Positions 10,763 to 23,989 are shown, counted from the first letter of the stretch. The stretch: DNA of 64,000 nucleotides from Littorina saxatilis (GCF_037325665.1 NC_090261.1:33853291-33917290); one strand, 5' to 3'. Notes: generated from the sequence alone by a model not told the origin. Numbers and translations are program-made.

Positions 10763-13700
10763 TCATGTTTCTGCCTGTTCTGATGGCTCTCCCCCCTCCT
10801 CTGCACTTTTCTCCCATTCTGTGGTCAGCTCTGAAGAAACCTCCGTAAACAGTCTATCCCAGTCCCACGGTCGATCATCCTGCACGCACACAGATGGTTT
10901 GTTTTTTCAATTGGCTTAATTTGGCCCTTGGGGCTTAGAAGTAAACACAACAACAAAACTAACTCACACACAAAAAATAAGATTTCACGCAGACTCAGCA
11001 AACAATTAGGATCCTAAACCCAGCAAAGCTCACTGAATATTTCCATCTTAACTAACCTAAGAAACAAATAAAGAACAACCACCTTCATACAAAATATGGT
11101 CAGAGCATACTGCATTACTCATTGCAGATTTACACCAGTTTGTTTATATCGATCACTGAACAACAAATTAAAGCCAACTCTGTGCTTTTTTTGGTGAACT
11201 TCATTTCATATTTGTAGTTTCTTTCAAATTTCCAACAGCACCCTGATGACAGAGCATAATATCATCGGGTTCTGGCAATAACTTGTCTCTATCATTTTCA
11301 TATTTTAATCTGTATCTCTCTCACGCAGACAGACATACAGACACACCCATACCTGCAGCCACAGCTCAGTACACATTCTCACAAATAACAAAACATTAAT
11401 GAACAGCTTAACCAGCCAAGACTAGTTCATAAAGCTAAAAAAAATGTTCGATAATTACCTCTATGAGATCTTCCATTGGGGAGAGACTTTTGGTGAGGAG
11501 CTTCAAATCAATTTCATTATCCTGAAATGTAATAGATCAATTCAGTAAGTTTCATGTGATTTTGTCAATTCAGCAATTATCATGTGATTTTGTCACTTCA
11601 GCAAGTAACATGATTTGGCCAATGTAGTAAGTATCAGCAACCAAACAAAAAACACAACTGCGCACATGTGATGAGAGATATTCAAATTCATTGTGCACTT
11701 CCAAGGTCGATGTATTTGTACATCAAGCAGTTCTGAGACAACATCAAGAAACATATATCTAACAGCAAATACGCTGTCCAGTCTGTGTTAAATTTGACAC
11801 TACATGTATTTAAAAAAAAAAAATTGTTTTGATCTAATTGTACAATTTCAGTACGACTGTAACAAGTTCATGTACCGTGACAGTCAGTGTTGCTTACTAA
11901 TGAACAATACATGTATACGCTTAAATCATTTGACAGGGAAGCTTTCAGTTCTTTCGTGAAAAATATGATTGCGTGATCCCTGGGTTAGAAACATTGTGGT
12001 CTCTAGCTGTTTGAAAACATTCCCTAATACATCAAAATAATGGCTCTAAAGTGGACATACATGTAAAACTAAATGATAATACTGTAATAATAAAATGAAC
12101 AGAAAAAAATGAATAAGGTCAAATTATCTCTCTACTTCAGAGACCACCAGCTAGGTCAACGTACTACATGTACTAGTAAGTTTATAGAGATGCGTTTGAG
12201 ATTCCTAGCTGTTACATTATTCTGCTTTCATCTGCCAACACTTACCAGTACTTGGAATGCTGCCTGCTTTAGCAAGTCGTTGTCAAGTTCACGGTATGTG
12301 GCCACACGATTCACTGCCACACTGCAACAAAGGAGCAATGTGTTAAAATGTACAATGAGCAATTCGGGATGGAGAGAGTTAACCCAAAACATGTCAGATT
12401 GATGCAAGCCGCCACCCACCCTTACCCTTCCAATTTATGACCTCGATCTCCCCATGTTCTGTTTAAAACTTCTGTAAATTTACCCCCATATCAAGACTCA
12501 CTCCATTTTAAGACCTGAATTTCTCATCATTGTGAAGGTCTTGAATGGGGGTTCCACTGTAACACATGCATGAACAAATGAGAAAAAGAAGTGTGGCCTA
12601 CTTACTTTGGAGCTGTAGCCATTCTGTTAGACATGTCCTCCTCTGTTTGCTCCTCCAGCTCTGGGATCACTGGAATGTCTGGAATAAAGGAAGAATAAAA
12701 AAAAAAGAAAAAGAAAACGCCAGTTAGAATTTGCTAAATGTTTCACTATTATCCACACAGTAGAACCCTCCTTCTCGCCCCCTTCCCCTTCACTCTCCAG
12801 TGTGTACCTGATCATTAATATGTTTGTGCCTGCAAAAGCATCATCCCAAGAAGCGAAACAGAAATAACCGCTTTCCAATTCTAAGTTAAAATTAAATATA
12901 ATTGTAAGGCTAATTCTGATCAAAGTCAACATCTTCTTGTTTTAACTGTAGCTGCAGTGTGTCATTCACCTGGCATATATAATAAATACATTGATTAAGT
13001 GAAACTACAATCAACATGATAAATAATGCTTGATATACATGTACTTTCCTTTTTCATTGTCTTTGAGTGACAGCTAATGGTTGATTCAGACAGTACTTAA
13101 CTCATTGTCTCCCAGGTACGGATATATCCGTACCCACTCATATGGCTATATCTGACCTGGTACGAATATATTCGTACACATTCAGTCGCTTTCTGCAGCG
13201 TCGATCTAACGCCTGCATTCCATCGTGTTGATAGTGATACACAGTTACTACAATTCTGAGTGACCTGCTGCAGCACAGCTGGTCTCGGTTAAAAAAACCT
13301 TGGTCAACATAGGTGGGGTAGAAAGCGTTAAAGAAAATTTATTGACAGTGTTAGTAAACACTTGAAACAGCCAACAGCCATAAGTATAAAGATGGCTACA
13401 ACATAGATAATTGTAAGCTCACCATTATCTGAATCACTGTCATCTTTGGGAGGGGTACTTTGACGCAACCTCTCACTGAAACGCACAACAGTAAATCCAT
13501 TATTTGAATGTTTATATCATAGATATTACACTAATGCCATAATAATTCTATTAAATATTCATATAACATTGAGGAAACTATGAACTCAGAAAGGAATCCG
13601 TATGTTAAAAATTACACATACTAAAAAGCAACATACGATTCTGCAACACATTGTCTCATGCATCAATATACATGTACTTCCTTCTCTTTTTTTTACTACA

Positions 13701-16683
13701 CATTTTGATTTGATCACTCAAACTCGAACTCGAACTCGAAAACTTTATTACTGAGGGATGATAGCATTAGGTCCATATGGTCCTTTCTTACAGCTAGTCC
13801 CTATTATAATACACACATGAAACGAAGAACAAGTATGAAGAATAAAAAAAGAAATCAAATAAAACACAATCATGTAATACAAGCCAGATATTCAGAGAAG
13901 CTTCGATCATGCAGATTCAAGCATACTTTTACAAATTAAAAAATGTTTGTAAAAGCAGACAACTCATCTAGTTGGGAGAAAAAAGTAAGAGTTCAGAGTT
14001 TGGAATTTCTTTAAATCCCTTCCTTTACTGTCAAAACCAACCTACTTCAAATGATTTGTAACAATAACACTTATAATTTGTTGTCAGGAGGTGCTCGATC
14101 AATTCATGTTAAATTGGTGCAGACACAGAACAATTAAGTTGCACAAAATACACACACTAAAAGAAAACAAAAAACAATACAAAACAGTATTTTCATTAGA
14201 TCAAACTCACATCAAATACATTTTAAAGACTGACATAATAACAAATATGTAACTATGGCAACCCTGCTTACCAATAGAACTGAAGAAAAATACACAGACA
14301 CAATTATAAATTTTGTCAAAAGAAAAACAAAATCAGCATAAAACAATCGGTTTTTTTTTAAGGAAACAATAAAGACTGATATTATGGTTTACAAATGAGT
14401 AACTTCAAAGGCTGATAAAGTCGTCAACAATTCAAACATTCTGCAACATCGTTACACAAATTTTCATAATAATCCACCTTGGAAAGATAACGAGTAAATG
14501 TATCAAATGTATCTATATACCAGGCAGACGTGAGAAAAAACACTAAAAACAAGCAAAAGTAAAAAATCATCTTTTTAACCCAACTTGCAGCAATCAGAGG
14601 CGATGATCAACGGGTGTGGGGTGTGCAAAGAAATTCCACAACATCACAAGGTAAAACCACTCTTAACAGCACGTCTAAAAGCCAGAATAGTACAGTATTA
14701 GAAAGGCTCCACTCAGCACATCACAAATGATTGTGCTGTTTTACCGAAACATGTCAGGGCTGCTATCGCCTTGTGAGAACTGCGATCCCAACCCAAAAAG
14801 CAAGTCACTGTCAAAAATAAAAAATGCAGCACAGGCAGCAATTCATTTTACGACAACATTCAGCTAAGCCCCTGAACCTGTTACTGCAAGTAACACACAG
14901 AATACAACAGACAGTGCACACTCGGAAAACAATCAAGTACGTCCTCTATTCCTTCAATCTCCATCCTTCCCGTGGATCTAGCACCATGAGAACACAACTT
15001 AAAGGTACACTCGGTCCCCTGTAAACTATCTTGTTCACCTCCACACAGGTCTGTCCAGGCTTGTGTTTTTCATGGGATAAAAAGAGCATCCTCACAGTTA
15101 TAGACACATACTAAATACATGTATCAACAAACTGTCCCCCGTTTCTTTCAAGCAGGCTAGCATCTCGCTATGCAAGACAGCGAGAGAGTTTATGAAATGG
15201 TGTGATGGCTAGCTACGTAAGAGTTAAACACCATTCGTTGATACATGTACCCAAAAGGTCATCCGCACTGGTCGGTAAACAGCCATGAACAGCCAATCGG
15301 ATTGGCAGCTGCATGTGTGGCTGCGATTTTTTTCTCACATAGCGAGCACCTCCAAGGCATGCTCACCTACTCTTGCCAAATCCTAGCGTTCCTCACGGCG
15401 AGAATTGTTCAAGAAACACTACTTCCTCACCCCACTCGCCAATTCTCGCATGCAGGAAGCTGTCAGGCTGTAGATTTTAAGTGTGTGTCTAAATAAAAAA
15501 GATATCTTATCTGACGTAAAAGCCTGTACAGATCTGTGGTGGTGAACATACATGATCGCTTACTCGAGGAGGAGGGTACCTTTAAACCAATTAAGGCCTG
15601 TCTATTGCTCTTCCCACAACCTCCAAATCTATAGAAAGAGTGACACACAAATCATCAAGGGCTTCGTCTAAGTCTTGGATGGGGTCCCAGGCACCCTTGT
15701 TTTGGGGCTTTTGGCTCGATCCCACATCTCCGCTGCAAATAACATGATAGCAATAAAGAACGCTGAGGCATCCTTAGATAGCTTGACAATACTGCGTCCC
15801 CAAAATGCCTGGACAACAGACAGTGATCATGCACTTTAGAAAAACTGTAATCAGATTGATGTTCTGGAAAAAATAGTGAGGATTACCATACAAGTCTTGT
15901 GGATGCTATTTTATCAACAGCACACAAAAATAAAGTAAAAATGCAAATAAAATCTTGTGTTTTTACAAGAAGACGCATTGAAATATATATCTATATATAT
16001 ATATACGACTTGTGTCTGTGTGTGTGTCTGTGTGTTTGTGTATCTGTGTATTTGTGTATTTGTGTATTTGTGTATTTGTGTATTCGCCATGCACGGCCAA
16101 AGTTCTCGATGGATCTGCTTCAAATTTGGTGGGCATATTCAGGTTGACCCGGTACAGGACACAACGTGGTCGATATTTCAACACGTGCTCTCAGCGCGCA
16201 GCGCTGAACCGATTTTGGTTCCACCTCAGCTACCCGGGCCCCCATACCGACACACCATAGCCGCTACACCACATCACAACGCCAAAGTTCTCGGTGGATC
16301 TTTTTCAAATTTGGACACCGTATTCAGCTACACCCCGGACACAATATCATCGATGAGATATTTCAACACATGCTCTCAGCGCGCAGCGCTGAACTGATTT
16401 TGGTTTTTGTGTTCATTTCACCATTATAAGTAACTCTTCCTTATCTTCTCATCTTCTCCAGGTTTTCAGCGTTTACCTCCCTTCCTTCGTATGGTGCACT
16501 ATAGTTTGAGGGAGGCATCTTCGGATATTCCCGTTCTGTTACTATTTTTAGAAGGTCACCGCAGTGTCCAGAACGTAAATTGGACCCGTAAATTATCCTC
16601 ACTGTAAAAGTGCAAAGGTCGAATCAATTTATAGCCACGCGAAATATACACTGTCATCTATCTCTCTATAGATATGGCTTCTC

Positions 16684-16716
<33 letters not shown>

Positions 16717-17106
16717 TTTTATGTGAGCAACACCTGTGCATTGTTCAGTTCTGTTTGTGATGTGGTCTGGCGGCTTTTGTGTAATTTTATGTACTGGCCT
16801 TCCTTTCAGAAGCCATAACAGTTCAAAAGGGCTTAGAGATAAGCTCTAAATTGCTCAATCCTATTTGAGTGGAGTTCGCCTCCAAAGGTGATTAACACGG
16901 TTACATTCGTCGACAAGGATGGGACTCGATATGGTCAGGAATGGCATTATGGCCACTGAATCATTTTCGTGCTGTTCCCATTCCACGAATCTGGGAGGGA
17001 CCTAAGCTTAGCGGGTCCATTGTTCGGACCCGGCGAAGCCGGCGTACGGCTCTAAGTACTTCTTCCCGGCAAAGCCGGCTACCCGGCGAAGCGGGTATTC
17101 ATTCTA

Positions 17107-17140
<34 letters not shown>

Positions 17141-20100
17141 AACACAATAAAAAGTCCAAAACCAAGCCAGAATGTCCACTATATCCATTCCCAGTAACTC
17201 TTCCTTATCTTCTCCATTTTTTTGTTTTGCGCATTTATCTCCCTTCCTTCGTGTGGCGTCAATCCCTATTCCCGTTACTACGTTACTATTTTTAGAAGGT
17301 CACTGCACGTTACTATTTTTAGATCTCCCTTCCTTCGTGTGGCGTCAATCCATATTCCCGTTACTACGTTACTATTTTAAGAAGGTCACTGCACGTTACT
17401 ATTTTTAGATCTCCCTTCCTTCGTGCGCCGGCTGTCCCAGGCGCAGCCTGGTATTCGGCTCTACTTCTTCCCGGCGAAGCGGGTAATCATCTAGTATATA
17501 TATATGTATATAAATATGAAGTGTGTGCTCTATATCACTTTTAAGTGTTCTACAATCTAAAGCAAAAAAATAAAAAAAATAAATAAATAAAAGCTAGTCC
17601 TGCTGTAGGTTGAACAATGAGCTTGTCCACCTGACAGAAAAAAACACGAAAAAAGAAAATAGAACAGTTACAGGCAGAAGCATAAAAAATTAACGGCAAT
17701 GCTACATTGATATTATAGGCTTAACACAAAAAGGTCTGTAAAAAATGTGTACAGCTACAACCACCACCGAAAATGAACACAAGATAATCATTGGCTGTTA
17801 TTGATCACTATAATTGGCAGCGCTTGAAAAATAAGATGTAAGGATTCTCCACAATTTTATTAAAGTAGGCCTTTTCATTTAAATGATATACGAGCTTTTC
17901 ATCCAATATACGTTAATTGGATCTGTGATCCAAACATGGCTTTTGGTCAATCGAGATGGAAGTTTATTCCACAAGCCCGTAGGGCGAGTGGAATAAACTG
18001 CCATCTCGATTGACCAAAAGGCATGTTTGGATCACAGATCCAATTAACATATATATCTCGACATTCACTGGTCTTAGGGTTTTTGTTCTCAAAGAAGAAA
18101 GAAACTTGCTTGAACACGGACCACTTCTCCGAGCAAAATCAACAAACCTAATCACTCGCATTCCACCTCAAGGTCTCGGCCAACCAAGACTATGGCATAC
18201 TCGTAGCAAAGCCGCCGAATGGTACCGTAAACCAAGAATAGTGACGTAAGAGAATAGAATGTCGTCTTTTGATTTGGAACGTGATGGGTTTCAGAACTTC
18301 TTCTGGACAACTCGGATGGTCTTCTGCGTAGTGGTTGGCACGAGATTCCTTTTCTTCTTCGTCAGTTCATCCTCCGATACTGTAGCAAAACGTTTAATCT
18401 TTTTTTCACTTTCGAGTATGCGGACGACTGAACTTGACCGCTAAAAAGTAGTCCTTTCGGAATCATTACGCCGAGTCCAAACATGAGGTCTGAACATTGT
18501 TTTTAGGCAGGATCTAGGTGAAAGCGAGGCTGTTCTTATCTCTGTATACAGTCCAGAGAGAGAGAAATACATGTCGAGACATAGAGGATTTATGGCAAGT
18601 AGCATGGACAACAGATCATGCAGGGAATTTTCGCCCACAAAATTTAACTTTCAATACAGACCCCTAGATCAGAAAAGCCATTGTGTGTTGGATATTTTGA
18701 CTCGAACAAGCTAGCATAATATCCACAATTCCTGCTAATTAAACAGCATTACAGAATATCATACAAAACGAAGTGACTAGATAGGATAGTGGCAGCACAA
18801 AGCGCGCAGTGATGAAGGGTCTTAAACGCACGCAAGGCACAACCATACTTACTCCTCAAGTCCTTCAAAGCCCTCTCCCAACTGTCGGGTCCTGCAACCA
18901 GTCATGCGCGACACAGAGGTACAAAGGGGTGCATAGGGGTAAGCACATTCACCACAAGCTTTTCATGCATGCATGTTAACTTATATAAGGCTCATTTCAC
19001 CCATGCATGCATTTATTTGTTTATGCAGTCCTATCAACACATGTATAGGAGAACTCTTGTCCATTCAATACCAAAACCAAGGCAGCCTTTTCAAATCTCC
19101 TGCAATCACTACAAAATTATTTGTCCACTGAATCAAGTCAAAGACATTAGTTTTCAATTGCATAAAAACTGATAAATCTATACACTTTTAAGCTCAGAAT
19201 CAACTGTGAACAATGTTAAAAAAAAAAAGTTAAAAAAAAAAAAATCGGGCAAAAATATGGGTTGAAGCATCCTGCATGCAACTGCTGAGGTCCAAAAAAA
19301 AAACCCAAAAAACCTGTGAACAATGTTAAAGATCAGATTCTTCTGTGGACAATTTTCATGTTCAAAGTGCTTAATCTCTCCCTTTCTTTAAAATAGATGC
19401 AGTCAGCTTGCAGGGGGGAAAAAGCTTAAAAGGCTGCCTCAGGTTTGGATGAAAATATACCCCAGCAAATATAATACTAAAATACCACAGGTGCAACAAA
19501 ATACAGGCAAAAGATAAATGCAACATATCAACTATCATTTCCCACAATAAACTAATGCAGCTATCTTTTTGGCTGCTTTAATTAGCAGTATGGACAAATG
19601 AATGCTAAGGTATGATTCTACTACTAAGCGGGTAACAGTCAGGGGTCAACATGGGATCCTTTATGCAAAATATCCATTCTGGTAAGGTGATGGTCTTCTG
19701 ACAGTTATGGCTGGATTTCAGGGATATCAGAAACATTTACCCAAATTATTTGAATGAAAGTTAACACTTTTTTTGAAGCAACATCACGAAAGAAAGGCCA
19801 GATTAAAACTATCATTACCTTTCCAATAAAATCTCATGTTCAAGGCTTAGCTAAGTACTTCCTGTGTAAACGATGTGGCTCACTATCTCAGAGATATCTA
19901 GCCAGGCTTTTACATAGAATAAGATCAGCACTCTACAGCACCAACCAACAACAGCCAGGCTTTTACATAGAATAAGATCAGCACTCTACAGCACCAACCA
20001 ACAACAGCCTTGCAGCTTTCCGTGGGAGTTGGTTGATAAATTAATTTGACAACAGACAGTTTGTAGCGTCAATCTGCGTTATTTATTATTCAAATTCAAA

Positions 20101-23100
20101 AACAAATTCCCACTCTGCACAGTCAGAATGTTGATTTTTGGTATGTGTCCAAGAGGAGGGATAATCTTATTCCACGTAAATGCCTGGTCAGATCTGAAAT
20201 AGTGATCCAAACTGTTTTCACAAGAAGGGCTGTGTCTTGAAAATTACCCGGGAACAGACTACTTCCAATTCAGTAGGGGGGCGACTATCCTCAACCCGGC
20301 GGGTCCCCAGGTGGCGGATAGGGGAACGGCCCCCAGATATGGGGGCCAGCTGCGAATATAGAATAAGCAGTCCCGGACCAACTAGCGGTGTCTCTACCAG
20401 GACGGGGTGGGTTGGCAGATGGCACTGACTACCCTATAAATGCCCTACGTGTCCGATGACGGTTACACCATGCGGGTAAGAGCCGCATTAAAAGCTCCAA
20501 CCCCCGGGGTGGGACCCCTGGTAAGAAATCCCCCATGTGTTCCCAGGGTTAGGTTTTTGAGCCAGGAACTAAGGGCGGGGTAACCCCGAAAGAAACCTAA
20601 GGGCTGAAGACAGAGGATCTGAGCCAACAGGCGCACCTTAACCAACCACAGATCCACGCAAAAACGCAAAATGAGAGCGAACGACAAGAAGAAGAAGAAA
20701 CTTACATCCATAGGGCCACCAAAAGCACATAGTAACCTAAACTTGAGCACGAGCAAGTTGCCGCAAGCACGACCACAACACTGTTACAACTGCATGGTAA
20801 GACAACATACAGGACATAAGAATACGTTAGCCAAACAAGACTGCTTAATTTTCCATAATGTTGCATGCAGATGTATGCGCTATGCACATCAAGTTTACCA
20901 CTAAGCATCCCATTTGGAATATGGAATAAATTAAAAGAATAAATGCTGGGATTCTGGGAAGAAGGTGGAAATAGGTTTGATAGTTGGGGGTAGAGGGGGG
21001 GGTGGAGGGTCATAGGTGGAGGTTACCGTGGCTTTCTAGGTGCATCTTCTCCCCAACCAGATACTGCTTTCGTTGGTCTATCTCCAGGTGGGCCACCTCC
21101 CTGTCAGCAGAAAATGTATGTGTTTTTGTTTTTGTTAATCAAAATAATATCTCAATGCACTTGATAAAAGTAGAATGCTCTAAATCACCAGTACTACCTG
21201 CACAAGACAAGTCATTAGGCTACAAAGTGTAAACCTGTTTTGGCTATTTTGTGATGTTTCCAAGCTCTCATTTATTCAGTTTCTGGCTTTGTTATACAGA
21301 TTAATATATAATGCACTATGAAACACATGTACATACACACTTCTCAGAGGATTCTCAAACACTTTATAATCACCTTAGAATGTGGTAAGACACACATGCA
21401 CACACACACACGCACACTCAACTACATAATCATGTTGACATATGATTTGTACAAACACAGACAGATCAACACACATTCTCTTTCTTTCTCTTCTTTGGCA
21501 ATCTTACTGACATCTGGTTTCATAGGTGTATCAAGATCATCATCCTGGTCCATATCCGCTGCTGGTGTTGCCGCTGCTGCTCTGCGTCCTTGCCGTGCAT
21601 TCTGCACAAATAAGACGTACACAAAGAATTCTATCAAAATGTGTACAGCCTTAAGTGTATGCAAAAGCTAGGTTGTACACGAACTGAACAAGCTTACAGG
21701 ACAATCAGCTATTGAACCTAAATAAACAGCAGGTCTCACAGGAGTGTAAGTCATCAAATTGGAGGTAATTTTCTTGACACTATAAAGAAAACCCTGACAA
21801 AACAGGCAGCAGTTATTATGAAATAAATATTTAATAAATAGCATATAATCGGCTCACTAACACTTGGGCTTAAAATAGACATTATGATCGCTTGTAAGGA
21901 TTTTTTCTTTGGTAATCTTGAACTTTTGCGTGTTAAATTCATAGCTCAGAATTCAGAGGCATTTTAAGTCTCCAAATTTGTAGAACCAGCACTTGTAATC
22001 ATAACAAGTCATTTTAGATCCTTTTGAAGTTACGGAATGAACTCCGATGAACTGTACGAATGCATTCCGTTTACATGGGTCAAAGAAGGAATTATCCGTG
22101 TGAGCGAACAAGGGAGACAACTCTTTCGTGTAAATGATGTCCCATGGTTGACAACATACGCCATTTTCAGTGCATTTTCGTCGATTGAACAACCAAATTA
22201 ATTAATTATGCTTAAGTTTGAAGCTCAATCCGTCAATTAATTTCACGACAAATGTTCTTTGGCTTGCTTAAAGGCATACTAACGCACTCCCGTGTTTACA
22301 AAGTGTAGTTTGCCCACAATCGATGTCAAACGCACCATAAGACCATATAATGACGATGCGTCACCATGCGCGGACCATAATACATGCATTACAGCTTGTT
22401 CTAGCCTCTGAAAAAGTGAGGATGTCAACAAAGCCGCGGTGTTCTCTCCCTTGCATCAACGTTACATGTGTTGCCAAATCTATAAATAGGACGATCCAGA
22501 TCAAAATGAAAATTCAAATATCTCAACATTTAAGGGGTCCTAGACCACAATATTTTGCAGGGAACTTAATTTAGTCTGTCTCCAGCTGTTGGTAAAGCAA
22601 TTAGCGTGTATAGTCATCGAGTACATATGGCTTGTATCAAAAATAAGTAAAGAATGTCACTGGATTCTGAGCTATGAATTTAACACGCTAAAGTTCAAGA
22701 TTACCTTTTCTTTTCCTACAGAATGAGATTACCTGCTATTCCGACTTGGTCGTGTGACAGACGTTTTCTTCCCCACGAGATTACGTTGATTGTCTAACGA
22801 AGCCGTCAGGCTGAGTTAGACATCAGCTAATCGAGTGTGGAAGAAAACTCTTGTCACACGACCAAGTCGGAATAGCATTTATGTCTCACAGCTTCAACAG
22901 AGGAGAGAACAAACACGTTTTGTGTACTCAAGCTTGACAAACCTAAACACAGGAGCAGCCATTGTGGAGAGATCTACTTTTTGACCGAACAACTGTGAAT
23001 GACGTCTCGGTATATGTGAATGACGTCACAGTCATCGTCACAGTCTGTATCTTTTGAATCATCGCATTCTTCATGACGTCTTTCTGTGTCTGCATCCGCG

Positions 23101-23649
23101 AAATGTTTGTTCATTCCGGAATCTTTGTCATCTATGTTCAGAACTCTGTCCTTATAGTGTCAGACTAACAGGCCTCCTGAGCGAGCCACTTTTCAAGGGA
23201 AGCTAAATTCGCGTATGGAAACAGTACTGTCGTCTGGGATGCCGTTTTCAGTATTCTGAGCGTTGAAGAATTTGTAAAGAGAAGAAACGATAACAGCAGG
23301 AGAAATAAAAGGCGTGTGTGCATTTTTTGGCTGGAGGGACGATTTCGAGTTTGAATCCGTTCTTGCACATGCTCCAAAGCGTGTAACATACAATCTTGCA
23401 CACGTTTGCTTTAGTAGTGGCAAAGAAGCAAAGCGTGTGACATACTCTGATGCAACTTTTTCTTTCTTGGGACAACAAAATAACAACATGCAATTTGTAA
23501 AATGTTCCCGATCGGTAATGCATGGCATAAAATCTTCGAATCCATTTCTTTTCCTATATTTCAGCAAGATTCTTCCAAGATTTTTTCTTAAAAGGCTTAA
23601 AACAAACCCTCTTAGACTGTGTTCCAAAGTCAAGATCTTCGTCATCCAT
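10763..23649 (-). CDS. IFT43: Intraflagellar transport protein 43 homologue, 10 exons
   Basis: IFT43 is a subunit of the IFT-A complex, which drives retrograde transport and membrane-protein entry in cilia. Coding exons in transcription order: 23649-23608, 21601-21512, 21100-21027, 18891-18853, 15732-15649, 13475-13423, 12678-12606, 12321-12246, 11521-11459 and 10879-10763. All joins keep phase and give 711 nt, 236 residues plus stop. The start MDDEDLDFGTQSKR resembles the acidic N-terminus of animal IFT43. GRRAAAATP, SGWGEDAPRK, DIPVIPELEEQ, YRELDNDLLK, DNEIDLKLLTKSL and WDWDRLFTEVSSEL follow in family order; vertebrate proteins have about 210 residues. The least certain borders are the first donor (GTTTGT) and the second (GTCAGT), both weak. 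Introns total about 12 kb and are full of mobile DNA. Confidence 0.93.
13097..13331. mobile_element. piggyBac-like MITE flanked by TTAA
   Basis: A 227-bp segment lies between two TTAA tetranucleotides. Its ends, CTCATTGTCTCCC and GGGGTAGAAAGCG, are imperfect inverted repeats. TTAA duplication is diagnostic of piggyBac-type insertion. A perfect 20-bp palindrome (GGTACGGATATATCCGTACC) sits next to the left end. It lies in an IFT43 intron and encodes no protein. Confidence 0.6.
13719..13850 (-). mobile_element. LINE 3'-end fragment with (TCGAGT)n tail
   Basis: Read on the minus strand, an AATAAAGTTT segment is followed by repeated TCGAGT units, matching the style of the (TTGAG)n-tailed fragment at 5450-5637. 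No coding sequence is kept. It is inside an IFT43 intron. Confidence 0.45.
13851..15648. other. IFT43 intron without recognised elements
   Basis: AT-rich intron DNA between coding exons 5 and 6. Open frames such as those at 14824-15024 and 15245-15496 have no splice or homology support. No repeat boundary was seen. Confidence 0.5.
15990..17107 (+). mobile_element. Non-autonomous Helitron-like element
   Basis: The left end reads A|TCTATATATATATATACG (a 5' TC after A). The right end has a GC-rich hairpin (ACCCGGCGAAGCGGGT, 17081-17096) about eight bases before CTAG, followed by T. A 5' TC, a 3' hairpin plus CTAG and an A/T insertion site are the defining Helitron ends. There is no Rep/helicase frame. 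The interior has GTGT tracts and two related blocks (AAAGTTCTCG, TTTCAACAC, GCGCAGCGCTGAAC) near 16095-16215 and 16280-16395. It is in an IFT43 intron. Confidence 0.65.
17189..17494 (+). mobile_element. Second Helitron-like 3' portion
   Basis: It repeats the right half of the element just upstream (AGTAACTCTTCCTTATCTTC, CTCCCTTCCTTCGTG) and ends in the same hairpin (CCCGGCGAAGCGGG, 17470-17483) plus CTAG at 17491-17494 followed by TATATA. Its 5' end is not identifiable. An internal block of about 65 bases (TTACTATTTTTAGAAGGTCA) is duplicated. Confidence 0.55.
17913..18047. repeat. Hairpin MITE-like palindrome
   Basis: Arms starting TTAATTGGATCTGTGATCC and ending in its reverse complement pair almost perfectly over about 55 bases around a short GCCCGTAGGGC centre. 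It is a foldback repeat in an IFT43 intron with no coding content. Confidence 0.7.
18060..18850. other. IFT43 intron, unassigned
   Basis: No exon, repeat end or RNA gene was recognised. Short open frames on both strands overlap each other and lack splice support. Confidence 0.4.
19901..20006. repeat. 53-bp tandem duplication
   Basis: The 53-base unit starting GCCAGGCTTTTACATAG is repeated twice without a visible difference, which implies a very recent duplication or an assembly artefact. It is intronic in IFT43. Confidence 0.8.
20240..20700 (+). mobile_element. GC-rich retroposon-like fragment
   Basis: A sharply GC-richer block in an AT-rich intron, ending in GACAAGAAGAAGAAGAAAC. The composition shift, the lack of inverted ends and a simple A/G-rich terminus suggest a non-LTR element leader or a short retroposon. 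No reverse transcriptase or target duplication was found, so the class is uncertain. Confidence 0.3.
21911..22705. mobile_element. TIR element with nested TTAAAGGCATA MITE
   Basis: The left end GGTAATCTTGAACTTTTGCG and the right end (its reverse complement, ending AAGTTCAAGATTACC) form inverted repeats of about 40 bases. The element is non-coding and contains a second element at about 22268-22634. A related left portion without the matching right end is at 54897-55165. Confidence 0.65.
22268..22634 (+). mobile_element. TTAA-flanked MITE, copy 1
   Basis: It starts TTAAAGGCATACTAACGC and ends GTACATATGG, closely matching the 368-bp copies at 32872-33239 and 33982-34350. It is more similar to the 33982 copy (shared GCCGCGGTGTT and CATCAACGTTACATGTGTTG). 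The TTAA at the border suggests piggyBac-type mobilisation, which is inference. Confidence 0.65.
22735..22876. repeat. Short inverted-repeat element
   Basis: The arms GCTATTCCGACTTGGTCGTG and its reverse complement, about 38 bases each, enclose roughly 65 bases. It is a compact MITE-like hairpin between IFT43 exons 1 and 2. Confidence 0.65.
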
Positions 23650-23989
23650 TTTGATACAGTAAATCGCCCAAACGTTGAAAGTATGTGAAGTTCCGTGGTG
23701 ATTGTGTATCTTGTCAACAGGAATGTAAGGGAGAAAGCATGGGACCGATTCCATGTATTTGGTAGTCAGCATAAATGACAAAAGATCTGCAACTAATTTC
23801 CAAAATCAGGGCCTACTACTTTGTATTCAATAGTTCTTCGAAGACATTAAAATAACGTTGATGTATATAATGCCATACGTAGATGCAATTCTTCAATTTG
23901 TTAAATACAAATAAATAGTTCTCCCTTCAAGGGGAACCATCTCCTATCTTCCGATAACTGATGAGAGTTGCTTCCCTTGGACTGTTGCG

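Noticed and set aside
20240-20700. Ribosomal RNA fragment
   Set aside because: GC-rich, but no segment matches conserved rRNA cores I recognise; a simple A/G-rich tail suggests a retroposon instead.
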